Origin: Ryuthela nishihirai
Lineage: Eukaryota; Arthropoda; Arachnida; Araneae; Heptathelidae
DNA: 64,000 bases
Direction: 5' to 3'
NCBI GenBank assembly: GCA_038380435.1
Contig: JAWZYU010000678.1
Coordinates: 23,043 to 87,042 of the forward strand
The notes under the pieces are model-generated. The model was not told the DNA's origin. It did no database searches and was given only the letters and a program-made list of their open reading frames with translations. How positions within the stretch are numbered: position 1 is the first letter of the stretch; each line of letters opens with the position of its first letter. Both the position numbers and the translations under genes were made by a program. Positions 1 to 8,390 of the stretch are shown here, one piece after another.

Positions 1-122
1 TGCGTCGTGAATGCCCGAATGAAGAATGCGGTGCCGGAGTGTTCATGGCGTCGCACTTTGACAGGCAGTACTGTGGGAAATGCTGTCTGACATTTGTCTA
101 CAACAAGCCAGAAGAAAAATGA
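1..122 (+). CDS. RPS27A: RPS27A (ubiquitin-ribosomal protein eS31) terminal exon, left copy, partial
   Basis: Frame starting at base 3 gives the last 39 residues and a TGA stop (120-122) of the eS31 part of the ubiquitin fusion, a component of the small ribosomal subunit after ubiquitin is cleaved off. Visible are [20 protein letters not shown] and a C-x4-C-x14-C-x2-C zinc ribbon (C-PNEE-C ... YCGKC), ending NKPEEK. No frameshift or internal stop. The exon is cut by the window edge, so the ubiquitin part and splice acceptor are off-window. A second copy with identical coding sequence over the shared part lies inverted at 42,286-42,435. Confidence 0.95.
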   Translation, partial: RRECPNEECGAGVFMASHFDRQYCGKCCLTFVYNKPEEK

Positions 123-137
123 TGTATTGGGAATCAA

Positions 138-143
138 ATTAAA
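138..143 (+). promoter_or_regulatory. Candidate poly(A) signal ATTAAA downstream of RPS27A
   Basis: ATTAAA lies 16 bases after the TGA stop, the first canonical or near-canonical signal downstream. The same sequence follows the inverted copy. Spacing is short but normal for ribosomal protein genes. Inferred from motif and position only. Confidence 0.45.
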
Positions 144-456
144 CTGATGAATAACACCTACACTGCTGTCATGTTCTTTAAATTTGGTCGGCATATCATT
201 TTAATATCTTCGAATATGATTACTAAATACTAATATTCTAGTTTTATATGAGGATTTCATTTAGGTCTGACGGGTAATCCAAATTGAGCATAATGTAATT
301 GTTCCAGGTTGCGAATGAGATTCTCCACGTCAGAAGATTTCATTTGATATGTTCATATTTGACCTTGTTTAGGAGGGCGAAGGGGTATAATTTTTATACC
401 CATTACACATATAAATGATCGTTTCTCCATCGCGTTCGAAGGATACGAGAAAACGG

Positions 457-905
457 ATGGGTTGTTTTATCTGTGAGCGGCCCTTTTTTGCACAACATGG
501 GCTAAATGGCCAGGTCACATGGACCCCAAGGTCTCAGATATGGTTGGGTCGGTTTTTCCTCTGAGCGGCCCTTTTTTGCACACAATGGGCTAAATGGCCA
601 GTTCACAAGGACCTCGAAGGTTGGGGGAGGAAACTGACTAGAACACCTGTTGGGAGACATGGTAGCCTCCCGTCAAGGCCATCCAGCGTGTTCTTTAACG
701 TTCACAGGGTATGGCTCTCCCGCAAACGGGGGCCCCATCCGACGGGCGGCGGCCTTTCCAAGCCCATCGTTGTCACCTACTGACCGTGGGCAGGGCGGGG
801 AATTTTGCGGAGATAAATCTCAACGCTGACCCAGCTGGGACTCAAACCTGGGAACTACAGATTACGAGCCTGGCGCGCTACAGACTGAGCCACCTCCGCC
901 CCGTG
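457..905 (-). mobile_element. SINE-A copy with short 3'-end duplication
   Basis: Reading the minus strand from 905 gives the tRNA-like head (A-box TGGCTCAGTCGG-like, B-box GGTTTGAGTCCCAG), then the body ending at the motif GCCCATTGTGTGCAAAAAAG. The last ~85 bases are repeated once. This SINE is defined best by the copy at 50,765-51,157. Confidence 0.85.
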
Positions 906-1259
906 TAACGACTGAAATTGCTTAAAATATCTGTGTGATATTTTGCAATTAATTTAATAATTTTGTTTTGCAGATATCCCAGAGGTTTAAAACCGAGACA
1001 TGAGTTCCACCCCAACAAACTATATCGTATTGAAATGCAGGTGGTATCCATGAGAAATAATTAAATATTTTTGATCAGTCGTTTTCAAACTGTCTGATAT
1101 TGTTCACCCGCAATTGTGTTTTCTAATGTGCCAATGACCAATGTACGTTTGCTAACTTGGGATCCTTAAAGAAATTTAACCCAAAAATTATCTATTTTTT
1201 AATAAGAATATTTCAAACAAGATGTTGCATTCAGTTATGAAGAAGCAGCAGTAGGTATA
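906..1259. other. AT-rich spacer of the RPS27A arm, no gene seen
   Basis: No coding potential and no repeat beyond the matching inverted sequence at 40,633-40,978. It lies between two SINE-A insertions shared by both arms, so both insertions predate the duplication. Confidence 0.6.
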
Positions 1260-2706
1260 TTAAAATGTGTGGCTCAGTCGGTAGCGCACCAGACTCGTAA
1301 TCTGCAGTTCCCAGGTTCGAGTTCCAGCTGGGTCAGCATTGAGATTTAGCTCCACAAAATTCCCCGACCTGTCCATGGTCAGTAAAGGACACCGATGGGC
1401 TTGGAAAGGCCGCCGTCCGTCGGATGGGACGTTAAGCCGTGGTTCCATGTAAGGAGAGCCATACCCTGTGCACGTTAAAGAACACGCTGGATGGCCTTGA
1501 CGGGAGGCTACGATGTAAAGGCCGCCGTCAGTCGGATGGGACGTTAAGCCGTGGTTCCATGTAGGAGAGCCATACCCTGTGCAGGTTAAAGCACACGTGG
1601 ATGGCCTTGACGGGCAGGTTACCATCTGATTCCCAACAGCTGTTCCAGTGGGTCCCCTCCCCCAACCTTCTCTGAGCCTTCGGGGTCCACGTGACCTGGC
1701 CATTTAGCCCATGGTGTGCAAAAAAGTGCCGCTCAGAGGTAAAACAACCCAACGTTAAAGAACACGCTGGATGGCCTTGACGGGAGGCTACTATCTGTCT
1801 CCCAACAGCTGTTCCAGTGGGTCCCCTCCCCTAACCTTCTCTGAGCCTTCGGGGTCCATGTGACCTGGCCATTTAGCCCATGGTGTGCAAAAAAGTGCCG
1901 CTCAGAGGTGAAACAACCCAACCATCGGATGGGACGTTAAGCCGTGGCCCCGTGTGCGGGAGAGCCATACCCTGTGCACGTTAAAGAACACGCTGGATGG
2001 CCTTAACGGGAGGCTACCATCTGTTTCCCAACAGCTGTTCCAGTGGGTCCCCTCCCCCGAAGGCTCAGAGAAGGTTGGGGGAAGGGACCCACTGGAACAG
2101 CTGTTGGGAGACAGATGGTAGCCTCCCGTCAAGGCCATCCAACGTGTTCTTTAACGTTGGATTGTTTTACCTCTGAGCGACACTTTTGTGCACACCATGG
2201 GCTAAATGGCCAGGTCATATGGACCCCGAAGGCTCAGAGAAGGTTGGGGGAAGGGACCCACTGGAACAGCTGTTGGGAGACAGATGGTAGCCTCCCGTCA
2301 AGGCCATCCAGCGTGTTCTTTAACGTTGGATTGTTTTACCTCTGAGCAACACTTTTTTGCACACCATGGACTAAATGGCCAGGTCATATGGACCCCGAAG
2401 GCTCAGAGAAGGTTGGGAGAAGGGACCCACTCTAACAGCTGTTGGGAGACAGATGGTACTCTCCCGTCAAGGCCATCCAGCGTGTTCTTTAACGTGCACA
2501 GGGTATGGTTCTCCCGCACACGGGGCCACGGCTTAACGTCCCATCCGACGGACGGCGGCCTTTCCAAGCCCATCGCTGTCCCCTACTGACCGTGGGCAGG
2601 GCGGGGAAATTTGCGGAGATAAATCTCAATGCTGACCCAGCTGGGACTCGAACCTGGGAACTACAGATTACGAGCCTGGCGCGCTACCGACTGTGCCACC
2701 CCCGCC
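1260..2706. mobile_element. Head-to-head palindromic SINE-A cluster
   Basis: A plus-strand head starts near 1,262 (TGGCTCAGTCGGTAGCGC) and runs through a body with an internal duplication (1,440-1,610), followed by repeated 3' ends to about 2,055. There the sequence flips (CCTCCCCCGAAGGCTCAGAG) and three minus-strand 3' ends lead to a minus-strand head ending near 2,706. So one SINE head faces outward at each side of a tandem, inverted core. Long open frames here are only SINE sequence. Confidence 0.8.
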
Positions 2707-3420
2707 CCACAAGTGACACAAAGTTTGCCAGATCACTAATTTCTAAAAAAATCTTTGTCAGATATTTTTTCAGAATTCTGTAATCAACTATAATTTTCGG
2801 ATACTTTTTTGAGCGACTGTACATGAAGGTTGCTAGATCACTAATTTCTAAAAAGTCGTTGCCAGATGTTTTTTCTGAATTTTGTAATCAACTATAACGT
2901 TCGGACACTTTTTTGAGCGAATATACACGAAGGTTGCCAGATCTCTAATTTCTAAAAAAAATCGTTGCCAGATATTTTTTCTGAATTTTGTAATCAACTA
3001 TAACGTTCGGATACTTTTTTAAGCGACTGTACACGAAGGTTGTCAGATCACTAATTTCTAAAAAAACGTTGCCAGATGTTTTTTCCGAATTCTGTAATCA
3101 ACCATAAAGTTCGGATACTTTTTTGAGCGACTGTACACGAAGGTTGCCAGATCACTAATTTCTAAAAAGTCGTTGCCAGATGTTTTTTCTGAATTGTGTA
3201 ATCAACTATAACTTTCCGATACTTTTTTTTGAGCCACTGTACACGAAGGTTGACAGATCACTAATTTCTAAAAAGTCGTTGCCAGATGTTTTTGGTGAAA
3301 TCTGTAATCAACCATAACGTTCGGATACTTTTTTTGAGCGACTGTACACGAAGGTTGCCAGATCACTAATTTCTAAAAAATCGTTGCCAGATGTTTTTTC
3401 TGAATTCTGTAATCAACTGA
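2707..3420 (-). repeat. MITE-half satellite array 1, seven units
   Basis: Seven units spaced about 100-108 bases, each GTTGCCAGATCACTAATTTC ... GTAATCAACTATAACGTTCG ... GAGCGACTGTACACGAAGG. Each unit equals one half of the palindromic MITE seen whole at 45,813-46,026, all in minus orientation. Unlike other arrays it has no terminal inverted half. Confidence 0.9.
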
Positions 3421-3612
3421 TAGGTCGCAGACATATTGATTTTAATAATTTTAATTTTTTTATTTCATTTCTATCCTGATCCTTTGTGTCTGACGGAGAT
3501 GTCTTCGGAGGTTAATGGGTGCAAGATCTCGGTTGCGAATATCTTTCAGGGTTCCGTTCCACTTGTGAAATATGGAAGTGGAATCGGGTTTTTGCCCGGG
3601 GCTTGCTTCTGA
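3421..3612. other. Short unassigned spacer
   Basis: AT-rich then mixed sequence between the satellite and a SINE; no coding or repeat signal recognised. Confidence 0.4.
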
Positions 3613-3950
3613 TTGGTTTCGAGTCCCAGCTGGGTCAGCGTTGAGATTTATCTCCGCAAAAATTCCCTGCCCTGCCCATGGTCAGTAGGGGACACCGATG
3701 GGCTTGGAAAGGCCGCTGTACATCGGATGGGACGTTAAATCGTGGCCCGTGTGCGGGAGAGTCATACCCTGTGCACGTTAAAGAACACGCTGGATGGTCT
3801 TGACGGGAGGCTACCATCTGTCTTCCAACAGCTGTTCCAGTGGGTCCCCTCCCCCAACCTTCTCTGAGCCTTCGGGGTCCATGTGACCTGGCCATTTAGC
3901 CCATGGTGTGCAAAAAAGTGCCGCTCAGAGGTAAAACAACCCAACCCAAC
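3613..3950 (+). mobile_element. SINE-A, 5'-truncated
   Basis: Begins within the B-box (TTCGAGTCCCAGCTGGGTC), so the A-box half of the tRNA-like head is missing; the body continues to GCAAAAAAGTGCCGCTCAG and AACAACCCAACCC. No target duplication recognised. Confidence 0.85.
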
Positions 3951-4835
3951 ACAAGCCCTTTTGGTCGGAGAGTTCCCGGGGTTGGCAGAAAGATATTATC
4001 ATGCTCGACCTGGGAGAAACAGTTCGGTGTGGGTTGATCAGTCTAACAGACCCGGGTTCGGTCTTTTTCTATCTTTCTTTTGCTATCTTCGCTGAGTCCG
4101 ACTTTCGTGAAATTCACTGCACTGACTTTTAGGCCATATTTCAAGGAGGGAAATTGTTAACTTAAACATCTCTTAAATTAGTGAGATGATAAACTTTTAC
4201 TTAAATACGTTAGGCGAAATTTAAAAGAAATTTGCTTTGCTTGGGAAAAACCACGATCAGAGAAATCTGGAGTGGGTGCTTCATGAAAATTTACGCCGTG
4301 TGCACATCACAATAACTTAGCAGAATACCGTTCTCGTTCCGGAGAAACTTCAACATGGTAGAGTTATTTTAATTTAACTTACTCTGCTTATTGTCACTTT
4401 CACTTTTAAGTTTTACTTTCATTATTTTGTGTTGAGTGTTGTTCGAACTTAAGCTTCCCTGAATGGAGTGAGTATACCTTTATAAGCCAGTGGTGGAACT
4501 TTGTTAAGTGTGAAATTTAAATAAATTAAAAATTTTTGTTATTGTTCAAACAAAAATTGGGTCTTGGTCAATCATCTGAAATCTCTACTCGTCGCAACTA
4601 CAGTAAGAGAATACGAGACTGCGTATTGCTAGCTTGTAGATTGTTCCTGGTTCGAATCTAAAATCTTCTTTCGGCTACTCTTTCAAAAATATTTGTTTGA
4701 AGGCATTAAATTTCGAAGTCAGATCATCAAGCTATTGACATGCAGTTCTAGTTAAGATAATTATTTTAGTAAACGCGGAACATTTTAAGTTCATACCGCA
4801 TGCCTCGAAGAGGAAACGTTGCGGGTGACAGAAAG
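3951..4835. other. Unassigned AT-rich region, possible LTR remnant
   Basis: No ORF of note. Between about 4,440 and 4,605 there is a TATA-like CTTTATAAGCC, an AAATAAATT poly(A)-like signal and an end AACTACAG, features also found in long terminal repeats, but I could not find paired TG...CA ends with a target duplication. A B-box-like GGTTCGAATC lies at about 4,651. Weak. Confidence 0.25.
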
Positions 4836-5036
4836 CTAGGGTGGCATTTTTGGAGTGGAGACGCACTTTCAACATTTATTATAATTGTACGGGTGCGAAT
4901 CCCTCATTCCTTATCGGGTGCACAGCGACTTTTTCATCACCCTGTATAATGCCGTTTTTTTTTGGTTTTCGACTCTTTCTGAAGGCTTTTTTTTTTTTTT
5001 TTTATGTGACTTTAATATCTATATATCTTCGTACTC

Positions 5037-5661
5037 CCCCCCGATAGGGGACCACCTTGTCGTGGTGGGGGGGCCTAGGGCCCAGCAACCCGGCTGAGGA
5101 GGCATTGCCGGTCGGGATGATCCCTAGCTGGAGCAGGCCAGAGGATTTGCCGGCTGTAATGGGCACCAGCTGGAGCATTCCAAGGTTTTGCCGGTTGGGG
5201 TGGCCCTCGGCTGGAGCATTGCTGAAGCCACCCGAGGTTGAAGATGCTGCTGGCCGGCTTGATTGCCGGTCGGGTGGTGACGGCGTTGGAGACCTCACCT
5301 CTCAGGAGACCTGTGTGGTCTGTTCGACGGCTCTGCCGAAAGGTCTGAACCCGCCTCTAGGCACGAGCTGTCCAAAAAGTCTGGGTCTTACTAAGAGTCT
5401 CCACCCCGGGTGCCGATCGAGCTTGGATCTTTATATCCTTGCACATTTGCAAACCGGGGAATAGATTAAAGTTAGGTTTCTTCCGGTGGTCAGCTTTCCT
5501 TCTATAGGACTGCTGCCATGTGAGGCTGGGGTTGAGGTGCGCCTATAGGGCGTATTCCTTGCCCCCGGCTCTAGATAGTCATGGCTTTTCTTAAACCAGG
5601 TAGTGCTGTCAGGCGGAACCGGGAATTACCGTGGTTGCACAAGATCGCAACATAGAGATCC
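5037..5661 (+). mobile_element. GC-rich 625-bp retroelement with 14-bp target duplication
   Basis: Flanked on both sides by ATATCTTCGTACTC (5,023-5,036 and 5,662-5,675). The same site is uninterrupted in the block E copies near 19,122 and 27,455, which are empty sites. The insert begins with GGGGACCACCTTGTCGTGG, is strongly GC-rich against its AT-rich surroundings, has imperfect internal repeats (GCCGGT..GG..CAGCTGGAGCA) and ends CAAGATCGCAACATAGAG without a poly(A). Such a duplication fits target-primed retrotransposition. A second copy lies inverted at 11,738-12,265. The class is not recognised; it could be a SINE or the 5' end of a larger LINE. Confidence 0.8.
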
Positions 5662-6003
5662 ATATCTTCGTACTCAGGAGACTTGGCACTTCAATGTATT
5701 GAATGGCTTTGTTGCCAGATTCCATGTCAATCTTTTTCCCCCGGCGGAATGCATATTTTAGAATATCGGAACGAAACAATTTTTGAACAACCCAACGTTA
5801 AAGAACACACTTGGTGGCCTTGACGGGAGGCTATCATCTGTCTCCCAACACCTGTTCCAGTGGGTCCCCAGCCTTCTCCGAGCCTTCGGGGTACTTGTCA
5901 CCTGGCCATTTCGCTCATGTTGTGCAAAAAAGCGCCGCTCAGTGTTAAAACAATCCAAATGCACTTACGATTGGTTTACTGACTACTACTCCTTAACAGA
6001 GAT

Positions 6004-6135
6004 TCAGAAGATGTTTATGTGGGTGTTGTAATGAAACGATTAAATGCAGTGTTGCCAACCTCGAAAGATGAAATGATGCCTAAGCCTCAGAATATGACGG
6101 CAATGGATTTGGCAGCGATTTTTGTTTCAACGTAG
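6004..6135 (+). pseudogene. Captured 3'-terminal exon fragment, copy 1
   Basis: Open for 43 codons plus TAG: SEDVYVGVVMKRLNAVLPTS, then KDEMMPKPQNMTAMDLAAIF, VST. Preceded by TACTACTCCTTAACAG, which has the form of a 3' splice site (pyrimidine tract plus AG). The same frame occurs at 11,481, 19,466, 27,814 and 61,530. I do not recognise the protein. It could be the last exon of a host gene copied with block E, or chance. Confidence 0.4.
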
Positions 6136-6985
6136 GATTGGTTGGTTGTTTTACCTCTGAGCGGCACTTTTTTGCACACCATGGGCTAAATGGCCAGGTC
6201 ACATGGACTGCTAAGTCTCAGAGAAGGTTAGGGGACCCACTGGAAAACCTGTTGGGAGACAGATGGTAGCCTCCCGTCAAGGCTATCCTATGTGTTCTTT
6301 AACGTTGGGTTGTGTTACCTCTGAGCGGCACAATCTTGCACAGAGTGGGCTAAATGGCCAGGTCACATGGACCCCTAAGGCTCAGAGAAGGTTAGGGGAC
6401 CCACTGGAAAACATGTTGGGAGACAGATGGTAACCTCCCGTGAAGGCCATCCTGTGTGTTCTTTAACGTTGGGTTGTTTTACCTCTGAGCGGCACTTTTT
6501 TGCACACAATTGGCTAAATGGCGAGGTCACATGGACTGCTAAGTCTCAGAGAAGGTTAGGGGACCCACTGGAAAACCTGTTGGGAAACAGATGGTAGCCT
6601 CCCGTCAAGGCTATCCTATGTGTTCTTTAACGTGGGGTTGTTTTACCTCTGAGCGGCACATTCTTGCACAGAGTGGGTTAATGGCCAGGTCACATGGACC
6701 CCTAAGGCTCAGAGGAGGTTAGGGGACCCACTGGAAAAGCTGTTGCGAGACAGATCTAACCTCCAGTCCAGATGGGTTGTTTTACCACTGAGAGATTTTT
6801 TGCACACAATGGGCTAAATGGCCAGGTAAGAAGCACCCCGAAGACTAGATTGGGGAGGACCCACTGGAATGGCTGTTGGGAGACAGTTGGTAGCCATCCA
6901 GTGTGTTCTTTAATGTGTGCACGGGGTCACAGCTTAACGTCCCATCCCATGAACGATGGCGCTCCCAAGTCCATCGGTGTACCCT
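6136..6985 (-). repeat. Block F copy 1: tandem array of SINE-A 3' halves
   Basis: About five minus-strand repeats of TTACCTCTGAGCGGCAC ... GGCTAAATGGCCAGGTCACA ... GGTAGCCTCCCGTCAAGG ... TTCTTTAACGTTGGGTTG, each derived from the 3' half of SINE-A. The last unit runs into more of the SINE body (CCCATCCCATGAACGATGG, CATCGGTGTACCCTACTGA), where block B begins. Confidence 0.88.
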
Positions 6986-7799
6986 ACTGAAGAAAAAACG
7001 GATTTAAAAACAAAAACATCAGAAAAAGACATTTTACTCAGAAAAGTAAAAAAAAAAAAATGACCTTTTCTACTGTCCAAGATAGAGTCACGTGACCTAA
7101 AGATTCATACTCCAGAGATTCATCACTTGGACTCCGCTCATCAGGGGCGTGTCATGATAATTCGGTGCACCGAGTCACGTGATCCGAAGATTCACACTCC
7201 AGAGATGCATCACTTGACGGATTCGTTCGCTCAGTAAGGGCGTGTTAAATAATGCGGCAGGCGGTGTATTGTATATCCAGATACATTAAGAATACTCTAA
7301 AAAGGCGATTCGGAAACAGTACAATGTACCGGCTATTACAATTCCGTAATAGCCGATACGCCATACCTTTCCTAAGGGCCACATCTTCGTACCAGCGCCC
7401 GCCAGTGTTGCCTACGCTGGATCCCAGGCTGCCAAATGCCCAGGCCCTGCGCAGGCACCACTGGTTACTTCGGTGGCTAGCTCATCAAGGCGTGTGGACG
7501 GACCGTGATGATAGCGCGTCCTCCCTACCCCCCAAAAAACGATTTGCTCCGCTGTTTTCCACCAGATTACGGCGTCGTGGTTTCGAACAAAACGGCTCGT
7601 GGAGGAGAGTCTTCGAAATGGGCTCCACAGCCAATTTGCTTATATAGTAGGTCTTCAGGGCATTTATTGATTAGCGGTAGGTAATATTTTGAAAGTTGGG
7701 TCATAAAAAATGAGGAATCTGGTAACGCAAATAATCTGACCAAGGGTCATCGGTTAGAGGTCACCGAGATCTAATTATGGAGGAAATTTCATAAAGATA
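6986..7799 (+). repeat. Block B, copy 1
   Basis: Starts with an A-rich stretch, then two similar segments each holding GTCACGTGA and CTCCAGAGAT.CATCACTTG, then a GC-richer part (CCAGCGCCCGCCAGTGTT...) and a 3' part ending ATTTCATAAAGATAGGT. Copies lie at 20,570-21,383 and 30,485-31,295, a partial at 12,333-12,752 and a diverged inverted one at 59,251-59,640. The copy is broken at its right edge by the LINE. Confidence 0.85.
7324..7647 (+). other. Open frame of 107 codons conserved between block B copies, probably not a gene
   Basis: Starts MYRLLQFRNSRYAIPFLRAT and is arginine/proline rich. Exactly the same length is open at 20,907-21,230 and 30,821-31,144; the copy from 12,357 is frameshifted. 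The copies are so alike that retained length is weak evidence of selection. On the opposite strand the segment carries TATATAAGC and, in two copies, a perfect pol III B-box GGTTCGAAACC, so a transcription unit on the minus strand is equally possible. Confidence 0.2.
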
Positions 7800-8390
7800 G
7801 GTCTGTAAATGGTAGCTAGGTAGTCACTGGAAGGAGAGCTATCCACCAATCCCCTGTGATGATGCATAGAACCGGCCAGGCGTAGCACCTAATGTCCGAC
7901 CCCGCCTTCTCGTGGTGCGGACCGTTAGTAACTTTCAAAAGAGATACTCTCTTGTGGAAGTGAACGGAAGGGGAGGGCTGCCAGATTAGTGTGGCCTACT
8001 GATTTGGACAACTATGGCTACTTTTCTTTTCTTTTCTACCCTGCTGAGGTGTGGTCAACCACACAGGGTCCTGGTGCTGACCATATAAACCCACTGGACT
8101 GGACAGATATATGGCTCTGAGCTTGATTATGGATCCTGATTTTGATGCACTGGTGGGCTTCTGTGGAGGGAAAATCTTCCGCTGTGTTTTCTTTTTGTTT
8201 GTGGGTTGACAGCCCCAAGTGAATAGATCCACAGGATATGTTTATCAGCTGGTGGATAATCCTGAGCAGAAGTCATCGCAGGCACCTGAACTCTTTGCTT
8301 CTATTGGCATCGTCAAATTCTACATTGGAGGAAGTCTTCCAGTGTAGATGGCTTCAGCCTTTAGTAGTGGGGTAACAGGTCTTTTCCCCC

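Larger units (their letters stand above)
1..1705 (+). repeat. Left arm of RPS27A inverted duplication
   Basis: Read forward, this stretch matches the reverse complement of about 40,313-42,420: the RPS27A exon, its 3' flank, a SINE-A copy, a 350-bp AT-rich spacer and the start of a second SINE-A. The main difference is the SINE-A 3' end, present about twice at 457-600 here but as a seven-fold 88-bp array in the other arm. The left limit is the window edge; the right limit falls inside SINE-A sequence, so recombination between SINEs is a plausible breakpoint. Confidence 0.85.
4836..6135 (+). repeat. Block E, copy 1 (interrupted by GC-rich retroelement)
   Basis: Shares TGGAGTGGAGACGCACTTTC, CTTTAATATCTATATATCTT and the 3' exon-like segment with the copies at 18,387-19,604, 26,686-27,950 and 61,176-61,646. 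Truncated at its left end relative to the other copies. Contains an embedded SINE-A 3' segment at about 5,788-5,950. Confidence 0.85.

Noticed and set aside
4440..4610. Solo LTR
   Set aside because: TATA-like and poly(A)-like motifs are present but I found no paired TG/CA ends or flanking target duplication.
5002..5464. Overlapping open frames of 98 and 135 codons on opposite strands
   Set aside because: GC-rich sequence of the 625-bp retroelement produces long open frames on both strands; no protein motif is visible.
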